Shown: in pieces, positions 36,735 to 48,173 of the stretch
How the letters are laid out: every line of letters begins with the position of its first letter
How positions within the stretch are numbered: the first letter of the stretch is position 1
Notes under the pieces: generated by a model
The model's input: only the letters and a program-made list of their open reading frames with translations
What the model was told of the DNA's origin: nothing
The model's database searches: none
Origin: Eleusine coracana subsp. coracana
Lineage: Eukaryota > Streptophyta > Magnoliopsida > Poales > Poaceae
Length of the DNA stretch: 64,000 bases
NCBI GenBank assembly: GCA_032690845.1
Contig: CM064417.1
Span: forward strand, 22,732,808 to 22,796,807
Reading direction: 5' to 3'
Program-made: the position numbers and the translations under genes

Positions 36735-37277
36735 CTACGCCAATGGAACTTCAGCTGGCCGATTCATCAGTCCACTATCCTGAGAGGATTGCAGAAGACG
36801 TTCCGATGAAAATCCGGGATTGCTTCATCCCCGTGGATTTTGTGGTGTTCGACATGGATGTTGAGAAGGAAACACTGCTCATTCTTGGATGCCCGTTTCT
36901 AAGCACCGTAGATGCACACATTGATGTTGGGGCCGAAGAAATCTGTTTACTCATCAATGGGAAGAAGGAGAGGTTTGATTTTCAGCAAATAAGAGAGCAG
37001 TGCTCAATGATCAAGATCAAGTACGGCCCAAACCCAAAGAATATTCAAGTGGTCGAAGTAAACACCCCTGAGGAAGGATAGCCTCATTCTGTACATGAAG
37101 AAGATCATGGCTAAGGAGATGCCGTACCGTTTCAAGAAGAAGGACACACCTACAGTGAGGCCAGGACTATGGACAAAGCCACAACCTGTTAAATCCAACA
37201 AACCACCGACCGCACCAAAGACAAAGAAGGTGTGGCTAGTGAAGGAAGTACAACCATCCGTGTCCACTTCTCCATGA
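36735..37277 (+). pseudogene. Athila protease C part and basic tail (element A)
   Basis: Continues the frame from 16459: PTPMELQLADSS, KIRDCFIPVDFVVFDMDV, TLLILGCPFLST, then LLINGKKERFDF to a stop at 37079. In a neighbouring frame a Lys/Pro-rich tail follows (KPPTAPKTKKVWLVKEVQPS), ending at TGA 37275. The same tail is in element E (PPNAPKMKKV). In autonomous Athila elements RT would follow; here the coding stops. Confidence 0.8.
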
Positions 37278-38032
37278 CCGGACGCCACGACATCAAGCTA
37301 AACACGATGGGGAAATGTCCCGCTCATCGGACTTTAAAAAAATTGGTGAGCCCTTGCCAAAGGTAAATTGGTATTTATCTCATTTTTTATTCCTCAATTT
37401 TTGCACATTTGAATTTTCCAACTTCTGGATTTTCCAAATCTGTCTTTGCATTTGCATATTTGGATTCACACATCCATGTTGGAAAATAAAAATATAAAAT
37501 TTGGTTTTCAGTTTCCAACTTTAAGAAAATATTTTTTAGCAAAATTTTGTCAAAACTTTGGACCTAACCCCTACAGCTCAAAAAAATATAACTGTTAGAG
37601 AGTTATGGGCCAATGTAGAGGACCAGTGGGACCCACCTATGGTCGGTTGAACACCCATGTTCGGCCAAAGGGGTGTGGTCCCACCAACACTGGCCTTTTG
37701 CCAACGGTGGGATTTGGCTCCCCACTAGTCCTTTTTGACCGTTTGAGATTTTTCCTATAAATTGAGTGGCCAGTGGAGAGTGTTTTACCATCCAAAGTTC
37801 AATTCTCATTTCACTCCTCCCTTCACTCATTTTCTCCTGAGCTCTCACTTTGTTTCTGCAAAGTTGCTATTCCAAAAACCACCAAAAATGTTTCCCTTTT
37901 TAGTTTTCTTTGTTTTTGGATTGTTCAAGTCCTTTTGAAAAGCTTGGCAAGATCAACATAGCCGACAAATTTTATTTGCTAACCCATAACCCGTGTTCGA
38001 GTTGTTCTTGTGTTTTTCCTTAAGTAGTGCAG
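37278..38032 (+). other. Spacer between protease and ORF-1 in element A
   Basis: Non-coding but conserved with E (56010-56818) and, in its second half, with 61235-61653. It contains a TCGGTTGAACA ... TGTTCGGCCAAA pair (37643-37671), TATAAATT at 37756-37763, a possible splice donor AAG/GTAAAT at 37362/37363 and a possible acceptor TGCAG at 38032 directly before the ORF-1 ATG. Confidence 0.7.
37756..37763 (+). promoter_or_regulatory. Candidate internal TATA box before ORF-1 (element A)
   Basis: TCCTATAAATTGAGTG, about 270 bp before the ORF-1 ATG and about 90-115 bp after the palindrome pair. The same box is at 61376-61383 in another copy; E has TTTAAATT. The spacing mirrors the LTR promoter. 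Confidence 0.45.
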
Positions 38033-38853
38033 ATGAAGAAAGCTAAGGCATTGATGCTGCATGTGACCCGTTCGAGCTCACACCGTTCACATGGTAGATC
38101 GAGCACAAACTTCTCCACCGAGGATAAACCAACGAGGTACACGCCCGTTGAGGATGACATGGAGGAGGATGATCCACATGTTCTTCTCGCCGACACCGAC
38201 CTCGAGCTACTGGATGAACGTGAAAAATGAATCTATCCACCTACCCAACCGCAACTTCGTCCACACCAGAACATATGACGACGACCTATTCCCCACTATG
38301 GGTATGGACCTTGAGTTCCTTTCTATTTGGAAAGCTTTAGGTTGGACTGAATTTGCACACTTCACTAAGGGGGTTCACACCTCCTCACTATCTAGTTTTT
38401 GTGCACCTTGCTAAAAGATAATGATGGGGTACTTTTCTATTTGTTCGAGAAAGAATACCGTCTCACTAAGAAAGATCTTAGCATCATTCTTACGTTTAAA
38501 AGTTATTACAACACTAACGTAGAAGGTGCAACCTCAGGTTTTCAAAAGGGTTCTTTTTGCCAAAGGATTTTGGAATAGTTTTCTTGTGAACGTCTTAGGA
38601 CTAGTGATATTCACAACCCAACTCTACAGCTATGGCATAGATGGCTTTCTATGACTTGTTTCCCTAGACAAGACACTAGACCTATCCATAATGATGAATT
38701 TCTTGTCGTGTTTGCTACAATTGCTAAAATTCCTATTGCTCCTGTTGAAGCTACGATTAGTCGATGGTTAGATTATATTAGGGGATCGGGACCCATTGAA
38801 TGCACTTTTTTAGTGACCTGTATTGCTGCAGGGGTTGGGGCTCTATCCAATGT

Positions 38854-39808
38854 TGATGAGTACATCACACTCATGTATACACACAACACTCCTCCAACTA
38901 AGAAGAAAGATGAGTACATCACACTCATGGATACACAAAACACTTCTCCAACTAAGATGAAAGTTCATGTGCATCACCTGAATTTGCAGGTGAGATCATT
39001 TCTAATGTTTTTATTATGTGGTTTTCAGAATAGATTGCTACCTAATGAATTAATTGTTGTTAGAAATCATGGAGATGATGATGAGATAGCTTGAGAGGTG
39101 ATTGGAGACGTGATGGGCCAGCAAAGACGTCCAAGCCAAGGTGGAGGCCCAATCAAAACCGACTTCGAGTCTGTTTTGGAGCCCAGGACCAGTCAGCACT
39201 AAAACGGACGCCCAGGACGCATACGGACTCGGATTTGGACGTTCTATATATGCTTGGAAAGATAAGAAAAAGAACTTTCTAATCCAACCAGTCCCATGCT
39301 AAAATTCATCTCCAACCGTCGGCAATCGCCAAAACAATTTGACTTACAGAATCTGTCCTGGTGCTGCGACACCGTAATCGGTCTTTGGGCCATGTATCGA
39401 GTTGAGCCTACTTAGGGCTGTGTCCAGGGGGTCTTGCACGAACCTAGGGTCCTCATATACAGCTGCCGCCTCTTCATTAGGGTTTAGGTTTTGCTTAGAT
39501 CAATTCTGTTCATAAACAGTGTCGCCGTTCATCGGTTTGTGAGACCCCAACTTCGTGAGTTTAATCATACATCTGCAATTGTATTGCATTCTTCGTTGTT
39601 CTTGCTTGTGTTCTTGATTCACAGGTAGGGATTAGCCTTCTTGGCGAGGTCAATCGTCCTCGGATGGTTGATAACCAGAGGAGACGTCGTGCTGCGATTG
39701 CGGGGTTTAGAACGTGCTGTTCTAAAGCCGGATCGATTTATGTGTCGCCTCCGACCAAATCAACTTACCAAGAACTTTTTAGAAGATCGGGAATCCTTGT
39801 TCACATCA
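38854..39808 (+). repeat. 5' LTR of element F
   Basis: 955 bp. It is 56 bp longer than the 3' copy because the first approximately 56 bp (TGAGTACATCACACTCATG ... AAGA) are tandemly duplicated at its start. TATATA near 39244. Confidence 0.88.
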
Positions 39809-40789
39809 AGTGATATCAGAGCATCAGGTATACCGTTAGGTTCGCCTTTATCCTCGTTTAATTGTTCTATCCTATAGTCTAAAAAATTGCCCCACAAAAA
39901 CATCGGTTCGTCGTGTTTCCGCTATCCTATACCCCATTATGACTTGCAAATTTTTATTTCAGATTGCTTCTCTAAATGTTAGTCCCTATAAAGTCATTGT
40001 GTTGCTGGTCTAGTGCTTGTTCTTTGGTCTTGTTTGAGTCGTGCATATCCTTGTCATAGACAAACAAGGGAAAAAATCAGTGTTGCACATGTTGAGATAA
40101 TAGTATTGCTGGAATTATGTGCACTAAATATTTCTTTAACATCTAGCCTTCTACTTTAGTGTGCAAAAGAAAATTAGAGTGCTCTGCTGCATTCTCATTG
40201 TGATCAAAAGCCAACCAATTAGTGCTTGATCTTATTATAGAAGTTTGTTTTAGTTGTGCTATTACAAGAATCCTTTTGCTGCACTTGTAGTAAGAAAAAA
40301 AATGTTCTGGAGTTCCATTGGTTGTAAAACTTGTAATACCTTGCTGCAGTTCTGATTCTCAAGAAAAAAAAGAAAAAGGCAAAAGAGCAAAAGAGAAAAA
40401 TCCGCACAAAAAAAAGGAAGTAGAAAAAAGAAAAGATACAAATTCAGAATTGCTTGCATCCTTTGTGTCCTTTGTTGAGTCATTTGCTTGCTTGCTTGAA
40501 CTAGGTCCGAGACAAGTTTAGGCCGGTGACATAGATTAGCTTGAGACTATTATTCAGTTTTGCAACTTCTAAATTGAAATTTTGCTAATTCTTGCTACCT
40601 AATATTGCCTATCCAAGCTCCATATATTTCGTTCTGAATAGGCACAAATTTTTTTGACTCTCGCAATCATCAGTTCACACTCTCCAAGGTATCCTTTGCT
40701 TGTTGTAATTAAGAACTTTGTAAGAGCTTGATAAGATGCTTCCCTTTGCTTGTTGAGAGTTTACACTGTGATCACATAGTAGTGATAGG

Positions 40790-41600
40790 AAAATATTCTT
40801 CCATGTGTTTTCTTGTTTGCTACTAACAATGACAGGTTACGCCACTCATGGTGATGATTCAACGTCGTCTAATGAGAACAATATGAGTGATGTAGTACAA
40901 AGAGTGCTCAGTCCTCAAATGGAGAAGGTAGAGCAAAATCAATTGAACAATTTATTTCAGACTCACTTTGTTGTCAAGGATCGACGGTTATCATTGATGG
41001 AGAGAGTAGCCGCAACATCGCAAGTTTAGAATTAGTAGAGAAGCTTGGATTGACAACACAGCCACACCCATGTCCATACTACATCGAATGGGTAAATTCT
41101 TTTGGTAAGATAAAGGTAGATAAAATTGCATGTACTGAATTTTTTATTGGTTCTTATAAGGATAGTGCAGAATTTGATATAGTACATATGCAAGCATGTC
41201 ATTTGTTATTGAGTAAACCTTGGATTATTACAAATAATGCTTCGCACAATACCATTATAAATATCTACTCATTTAAATACAATGATAGAAGAGTTACTCT
41301 TAAACCTATAACTGCTACTGAAATTTTAGAAGAGGATCAACAAAGGCTTGAAAGGAGAAAGAATGAACCATTTAGGAAAGAATGGACTGTTTCAAATGTT
41401 GCAACACTTACATCAAAATCTGAATTAGATGATGAACATATTTCCTTGCCTCTTGTTGCAACTAATACATTTCAGGTTCTACACAAAGAAGAAAATAGTG
41501 AGAAAGATGAAGAACATGTTGTTGCTTCAGATTTGAGACCACTATTGGGAGAAAGAGATGGGATCAAGCCGAGGATGACTGTAATTCAAAAGAGGGAGAA
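40790..41600 (+). pseudogene. Protease and fused pol tail of element F
   Basis: Frame 1 (to about 41029) reads MSDVVQRVLSPQMEKVEQNQ and NLFQTHFVVKD. After a one-base shift near 40985 the next frame reads VIIDGESSRN (retropepsin site, Asp at 40996), LELVEKLGL, PCPYYIEWVNSFGKIKV, VHMQACHLLLSKPW. It matches the protease of element B in order. It then passes, without RT or IN, into SDLRPLLGERD and PRMTVIQKREND, matching B's DLKPYLGEDD tail, and crosses into the 3' LTR. A single internal deletion can explain the fusion. Confidence 0.78.
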
Positions 41601-42499
41601 TGATGAGTACATCACACTCATGGATACACACAACACTCCTCAAACTAAGATGAAAGTTCATGTGCATCATCTAAATTTGCAGGTGAGATCGTTTCTAATG
41701 TTTTTATTATGTGGTTTTGATAATAGATTGCTACCTAATGAATTAACTGTTGTTAGAAACTATGGAGATGTTGATGAGATAGCTGGGGAGGTGATTGGAG
41801 ACATGATGGGCCAGCAAGGACGTCCAAGGTGGAGGCCCAATCAAAACCGACTTCGGGTCTGTTTCGGAGCACAGGACCAGTCTGCACTAAAATGGACATC
41901 CAGGATGCATACAGACTCGGGTTTAGACGTTCTATATATGCCTGGAAATATAACGAAAAGGACTTCCCAACCCAACTGGTCCCATGTAAAAATTCGTCCC
42001 GAGCCGTCGGCAATCGCCAAAACAAATTGACTTCCAGAATCTGTCCTAATGTTATGACACCGTAATCGGTCTTTGGGCCATGTATCCAGTTGAGCCCACT
42101 TAGAGCTCCGTTCAGCGGTCTTGCACGACCCTAGGGTCCTCCTATACAGCCGCCGCGTCTTCATTAGGGTTTGGGTTTTGCTTAGATCAATTCTGTTCAT
42201 AAACAGTGTCGTCTTTCATCGGTTTGTGGGACCCCAACTTCGTGAGTTTAATCATACATCTGCAATTGTGTTGCATTATTTGTTGTTCTTGCTTGTGTTC
42301 TTGATTCGTAGGCAAGGATTAGCCTTCTCGGCAAGGTCAATCGTCCTTGGACGGTTGATAACCAGAGGAGACGTCGTGCTGTGATTGCGGGGTTTAGAAC
42401 GTGCTGTTCTGACTGAAGCTGGATCGATTTATGTGTCGCCTCCGACCAAATCAACTTACCAAGAACCTTTCGAAAGATCGGGAACCCTTGTTCACATCA
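41601..42499 (+). repeat. 3' LTR of element F
   Basis: 899 bp, ending CTTGTTCACATCA. Its start is preceded by the purine run AAAGAGGGAGAA. The reading frame of the interior continues about 430 bases into it. Confidence 0.88.
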
Positions 42500-42715
42500 A
42501 ATGCTAAATTTGATTATCTTTCTGAGCCCCGCCCCAGGATAGATTATAAATTTCTTGAGCAGGATCACACTTTAGAGAAGGGTCCCGATGGGTCTATCAT
42601 CTTTTATTGTCCTGGCTATACAAACAAAATCCTGCTTCCTAACCTGGGATATAATTTGTATAGTTGTTTGGAACTAACCATACAACTGCAGAAAGAAGGA
42701 ATGCTTAGCGGGTCC

Positions 42716-43614
42716 TGATTTGGACAAGGGTTTCCGATCTTCCGATAGGTTCTGATAATCTTGATTAAGGCGGAGGTGATACACAAATCGATCCGGCTTC
42801 CGAACGACACGTTCTGAACCCCGCAATCGCAGCACAACGTCTCCTCTGGTTATCAACCATTCAAGAATGATTGAACTCACCGAGAATGCTTATCCTTGCC
42901 TGCAAATCAAGAACACAAGCAAGAACAAAGAAGAATGCAACAAATTTGCAAGTATACGATAAATCTCACAAGTTAGGGTCTCACAAACCGATCAAACGGC
43001 AAAACTGTTATCAACAGAATAATCTAAGCAAAACCCAAACCCTAATGAAGAGGTGGCGGCTGTATATGAGGACCCTAGGGTCATGCAAGATCCCCTGGAT
43101 GTAGCCCTAAGTGGGCTCAACTCGATACATGGCCCAAAGACCGATTACGGTGTCGCAGCACCAGGACAAATTCTGTAAGTCGATTTGTTTTGGCGATTTC
43201 CGACACTTCGGGACGAATTTTGACATGGGAACAGCTGGGTTGGAAAGTTCTTTTCGTCATCTTTCCAGGCATATATAGAATGTCCAAATCCGAGTCTGTA
43301 TGCGTCCTGAGTGTACGTTTTAGTGCAGACTGGTCCTGGGCTCCAAAACAGACTCGAAGTCGGTTTTGATTGGGCCTCCACCTTGGCTTGGACGTCCTTG
43401 CTGGACCATCACGCCTCCAATCACCTACCCAGCTATGTCATCATCATGTCCATGGTTCCTAACAACAATTAATTCATTAGGTAGCAATCTATTCTCAAAA
43501 CCACATAATAAAAACATTAGAAACGATCTCACCTGTAAATTCAGGTGATGCACATGAACTTTCATCTTAGTTGGAGAAGTGTTGTGTCTATCCATGGGTG
43601 TGATGTACACATCA
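42716..43614 (-). repeat. Solo LTR of the F family, minus strand
   Basis: 899 bp, reverse complement of the F LTR, with an exact GGTCC duplication (42711-42715 and 43615-43619). It is inserted in the same ORF-1 of element A, only 216 bp from element F. Confidence 0.9.
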
Positions 43615-44099
43615 GGTCCGCCGATCAACACACGTGATAAAGCACAAAGCATGCCACCACTATTGCCGCCAGAACTACACCACCAGTCCATGATTACCCT
43701 ACAGGTTTAGAACATTTTGGCGATCCCACTTGGATGTTCATGCCGTAGCAGTATGAGACTGGAGGTTCGTCTTGGCAGCAAGCTAGTATTGCATAATGGG
43801 GACATGGCCCTGAGTTGATCGAGATGCCTCCACATCATGATGGACGTCACTCTTTTTTGGTCTTTGATCATCATGACTATGGTCCAGAATTGAAGGATCT
43901 AACAAGGAGGATGGATGATATGGATGTGAGAATAGGGGAAATGCAATACACCCTTGCTACTGACATCCAGACCACTAGAGCGTGGCAGCAGCATACTGAC
44001 GACCAGTTTTGTTCCCTCTAGGAGCAGCTATGAGAGCACCACGACTATACGACAGCATACCAACATTGGAGAGGATTTGATCATAACCAACAGCCATGA

Positions 44100-45357
44100 G
44101 CAAAAGCAAGCTTGGGGGAGCACCCACGACTATACGACCAGTTTCTTTCTTTTTTTTTCTTTGTCAGACTTACCCTCATAAAAGAAAATAAAAATTTACA
44201 AAACTAAAAAGAACAAAAATAGTAGATTGTCATGCATGCTAGGGATGTTCATGTCTTCATGTTGAGATGATGAATAATTGCTCTATTTTATATCTTTCTG
44301 TAGTCTCGCGTATACAGCTTAGTACTCTCCCAATTTTCGAGTTTGTTGGCTAAGCCTTAGTTGTTGTGAGGCATGATATGGTTAGAGTAGGTATACTATG
44401 ATTGTTGTCCCAAAATGAAGCTTAACATCCGGAGATTTTGTTTTTCAAATGATAAAATTGGAAAGTTCCTCAATGATGAAAATTTCTACCACGGCCATAT
44501 GTTGTACTTCATTACAAAACCTTCCACATATGCTGCTTGTTTTCAGATTAAGCTGTATCAAAATGCTTGCAACCGTTATGAGATACACCGGGAGATAGCA
44601 ATATCATTCCATTGCATCCACCACCATATGCTTAACTTCTATCCCGGAAGTTACCAAAATAAATACTCCATGAATATCATGTTATGACTCTCTCTCAAAT
44701 TAATTGCATGGAAGGCATGGTTATAAAAAAATAGAATAAATACTTGGTTTCAATCTTGAGCATGATAAAAAAAAAGAGAAGAAGAAAAGAAATAGCCATG
44801 CCTAAGTGCTGGTTAAAAAAAGAGGAGTCTACTAAAAAAGGAGTATCCACCATTCCATCATCATTCCACCACACTCCACACACATGCACATCTTGATTAG
44901 ATTGTATGACTTCTTTCTCCGTGGGTTCAGTCTTTTGGTTTAGCCATATATGTGTTACAAGTATGTCTCAATGATTCCTACCCAGAGCTCCACATAAGCC
45001 TTATTTAGAGGTAGGAACAAAATCAGGCAACTTCAATGCATTGGTAAGGATTTATACACATTGAGCAATCTTTTGAAAAGCTGCGGATGGAAAGTGGAAC
45101 TTAGGGATGAGAGAATGGTGTCCTACAAAAGACCGTTCTGTCTTTCAACCACCCAAGATAAAGAGAAGCTAAAGGCTCCACAGGGACTAATGTAAAAAGG
45201 GTGAGTTACCAAATGCCAACTTATTCAATTAAAGGTAGAGTAATTTGTTATGCACTTGGTACTATGGAGGGAATATAAAACATTGTAGCAACTCCTGATC
45301 CACAACCTAAAGTTCTATATTTGCATCGGGACGAGCAAAGGTTTAGCTTGGGGGGTT
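44100..45357 (+). other. 3' internal region and PPT of element A
   Basis: Non-coding region conserved with E (58308-59695) and 63137-64000. It begins with a GGGGGAG tract (44114-44120) after the ORF-1 stop, includes ATGATGAATA, CCGGGAGATAGCAATATCATTCC and related phrases, and ends with the PPT GCTTGGGGGGTT (45347-45357). No gene is supported; a frame at 44415-44687 has no recognisable motif. Confidence 0.7.
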
Positions 45358-46510
45358 TGTTGACGGTAATTAAATACCAATTTCGACCATCAATATACCT
45401 ATAAAAGCGGGAAGACTTAATATTTCATTCTTGCATGTTAGTTAGGAATAATAAGATTCCATTTTTCCATGGCTATTCATGTATGTAGGGATTTGGTACA
45501 ATATAAGTGGAAAAAAATGGAGCATAATCCGGGGAAACACCGTTCCAGCCAATGAGACAGTGCCAACTAGACTTTCCTCTTTTACTTAGTAGTTTCCTAG
45601 TCCTAGTGGAGTTATGTATGATTTAGTACTTGTTAACCTAATCGGTGATTCTAGTGTTTGATCGATGCTAGAATTCTACTTAAATGTTTAAGCGCGGTGC
45701 TTAGACGACTTGGTAGTATGAAGCACCTTGTAATCCATGGTTTGTAGAGGTAGGCAGTAGGTGGTGACAACCCTATCTGTCCATTGAACTCCTCCATGTT
45801 CGTTTACGACGTGTGTCCTAGACGGAGTTGCCTTGTGTATGTCGAGCATGAATCTGTACATGAAGTGTTGAATGCATTAGACTATGACTAGTATAACCTT
45901 GCTTATAATTGTTTGACTACATGACTGTATAGGTAGATTAACATTAGAGATATAGCATGCTTTCCTAACTAAAACTCCCTAATGACTTAGGACATTTATT
46001 TATCTTTATGAATGATTGCTTTGTGTGTCACCCTACCCCTATCAAATATTATACTTACCCCTGTATAAATTCTGAATACTCATACCAATCTTTATGACTA
46101 CGTTACTATTAACAATCATATATTTATGCTATAGCCTTTCTTTGGTAGAGCTATAAATGACAAGCTATTGGAGAAATCCAATAGTGAAATGCTACAATGG
46201 TATTATCCATGTGCTTGCGGATTTTACTGTTATGACACTAAAGTTCATCTTTATATTTATGTCTGGCACTATTGCCGGGGATGATTATATTGATGTAACT
46301 TAGCAACTGTTAGCAAGTGTCAATAGACAGTTTTGTGCCGTGCTGGGGATAGTAACATTTCTGGTGTGACGTTAAGAAATGTCAACCAGCATTTCTGGTG
46401 CCGTTGCCGGGGATGATTATATTGATGTAACTTAGCAAGTGTCAATAGAGATTTCTGGCGCCGTGCCGGGGATAGTAATATTTCCGGTGCAACATTAAGA
46501 AATGTCAACA
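45358..46510 (+). repeat. Athila LTR shared by element A and fragment D
   Basis: 1153 bp, TGTTGACGG ... GTCAACA. It is preceded by the 3' end of A (PPT) and followed by an Athila PBS and gag of D, so it serves as both 3' and 5' LTR. The promoter block with TTCGGCCGAA is missing. The last approximately 240 bp are tandem repeats of 123-132 bp that include PBS-like TGGCGCCGTGCCGGGG (see findings). Confidence 0.82.
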
Positions 46511-46518
46511 AGCATTTC

Positions 46519-46538
46519 TGGCGCCGTTGCCGGGGATG
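46519..46538 (+). other. PBS of fragment D
   Basis: TGGCGCCGTTGCCGGGGATG, a perfect Athila-type PBS eight bases after the LTR end. Confidence 0.9.
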
Positions 46539-46653
46539 GCATAGATAAATATATTATTAATAATGACATAAACATATTGATTGTATGATAGTCATTGTTT
46601 ATGTAGGCTCTCCTTGTATGTTTTCTGCCTTTGCTGTGAAAATAGGGTAGTGC

Positions 46654-47532
46654 ATGACTGGTTTCGATTTGCCTGAGATCTTTATCAAGAATCCAGAAAG
46701 TGTTTTAAGGAAAAGTAGACTTAACATCTCTTCTCCTTGACGCTATAAGCCAGCAGATCAATCATTCATCACCGCACAACCGAGATCTAAGCCAATGGCT
46801 GAGAAGGCTCTCAAGGACTATTCCGCTCCCTCTGCCAGTAACGTGCTCACTAGGCCCGAGATTGACATCGGGGATGGAAACTTTGAGATCAAGACTAGTC
46901 TGATCACGATGGCGCAGGCTAGCCCATTCTGTGGGAAAGCCAATGAGGACGCCAACGCTCACTTGCAGAAATTCTTGGAGTTGTACAACACCTTTACCAT
47001 AAAGAACGTGACTCCGAATGCCATTAGGCTCCATCTATTCCCGTTCTTGCTGCTCGGCAAAGCCAAGCAGTGGTTCTACGCCATAAGGAGGCTGTCAACA
47101 CCTGGGAGAAATGCTTTACTGCGTTCCTCGCGAAGTTCTTCCTGTTGGGTAAAACCAACTCCTTATGGAGAAGAATTTCAAGTTTTCATTAGGAGGCTAG
47201 GGAAACAATTCCAGAAGTGTGGGAAAGGCTTCAGGAATACATCCTGGCCTATCCCTATCATGGAATGGATAAACGGCTCATTATCCAGAACTTCTACAAT
47301 GGACTGACGGCCTCAAGCCATCAACACATTGATGCCGCCACTGGAGGAGTTTTCTTCTCACTCACCGTCAAGCTGGCAACCAAGTTAATTGAGAAGATGG
47401 TCTCCAATCAAGGCTGGAATGAAGAGCGACTCTATCCATGTGCACGAGGCATGCACATCATTAAGGAAACAGACATGCTTGCCACGAAAGTGGATCTTAT
47501 CTTGAAGCGGATCTTTATGACGTGCGAGGTCT
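46654..47532 (+). pseudogene. Athila gag (fragment D)
   Basis: Starts MTGF at 46654 and stops (TGA) at 46738 after 28 codons. The same frame reopens with KPMAEKALKDYS, NFEIKTSLITMAQASPFCG, LHLFPFLLLGKAKQWFY. A one-base deletion near 47084 shifts the frame; the next reads VWERLQEYILAYPYHGMD and LIIQNFYNGL and ends in a truncated start of the zinc knuckle (TCEV) at about 47532, where the sequence becomes unrelated. Confidence 0.85.
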
Positions 47533-48173
47533 TTATATGTGCTTTCATGATGATATAGACTTGCTACCTTATTGTGATGATTGTTATATACCTTGACTAT
47601 AGTCTAAATGTTATAATGCCAGTTATACTTTAGTCTAGTTGTTATGCTTCAACATGGGTTTGATATCCAATCAGGATTGCAATTGCTCAGCTCATGACTT
47701 GTTAATCCGTAGGTTTAGAGTTATGTATGCTTTAGTACTTGTTAACCCAATCGGTGATTCTAGTGTTTGATCAATGCTAGAATTCTACTTAAATGTGTAA
47801 GCACGATGCTTAGACGACTAGGTAGTATTAATCACCTTGTAATCCATGGTTTATAGTGGTAGGTAGTAGGTGCTGGCAGCCCTATTTGTCCATTGTAGTC
47901 GTCCATGTTCGGTTACGATGTGTGTCCAAGACGGAGTTGCCTTGTGTATGCCGGGCATGAATCCGTATACGAAGTGTTGAATACATTAGTCTATGACTAG
48001 TATGAACCATGCTTGTAATTGTTTGACTATGTGGCTATATAGGTAGACTAACATTAGAGATATAGCTTTGCTTTCCTAACTAAAACTTCCTTGTGACTTA
48101 GGACATTTATTTATCTTTAGGAATGATTGCTCTATGTGTCACACTACCCCTATCCATTATTATACTTACCCCC
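47533..48173 (+). repeat. Partial Athila LTR after fragment D
   Basis: From about 47705 it matches the LTR 45358-46510 from its middle (GTTATGTATG...) to near ACTTACCCC; the LTR tail is missing because LTR G begins. 47533-47704 is unassigned. The join to D gag has no LTR end, so it arose by deletion or recombination. Confidence 0.6.

Larger units (their letters stand above)
38854..42499 (+). mobile_element. Short CRM-like deletion derivative F
   Basis: 3646 bp with LTRs 38854-39808 and 41601-42499, a PBS TGATATCAGAGC at 39811, a PPT before 41601, and a duplication AATGT/AATGC (one base changed). LTRs start TGATGAGTACATC, close to element B's TGATGAGGACATC. The interior codes only for a protease-like region joined to a pol tail; gag core, RT, RNase H and IN are absent. 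It is inserted in ORF-1 of element A. It resembles the non-autonomous CRM/CRR derivatives known in grasses. Confidence 0.82.
38033..44099 (+). pseudogene. ATHILA ORF-1-like gene of element A, split by two insertions
   Basis: Exonic pieces 38033-38853, 42505-42715 and 43620-44099 are colinear with E 56819-58307. They start MKKAKALM, then an acidic stretch (VEDDMEEDDPHVLLADTDLELL), a central region with IHNPTLQL, TCFPRQDTRPI and PIECTFLVT, then FDYLSEPRPRIDYKFLEQ, and end with an RMDDMDVRIGEMQ-type coiled coil and NQQP. The central region resembles plant ATHILA ORF-1 proteins (Pfam PF03078) from memory. No membrane segment or signal peptide is seen. Frameshifts are present, for example near 38228. 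Confidence 0.7.
12459..46510 (+). mobile_element. Athila-type Ty3/Gypsy element A, multiply interrupted
   Basis: Pieces in order: shortened 5' LTR (12459-12562), PBS, gag N part, [inverted Athila fragment], gag C part, protease N part, [element C], protease C part, spacer, ORF-1-like gene [element F and a solo LTR inside], 3' region, PPT, LTR 45358-46510. Removing C restores the protease frame across the ATCTC site, which confirms colinearity. RT, RNase H and integrase are absent: only about 950 bp separates protease from ORF-1. The last LTR is followed by another PBS and gag, so the right border of A is shared with fragment D. Confidence 0.75.

Noticed and set aside
37348..37400. In-frame exon fusion of protease to ORF-1 through EPLPK/GTAAAT
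   Set aside because: The frame that reads EPLPK in A and E is not the native protease frame, which ends earlier at a TGA (37275), so a fused protein is not supported.
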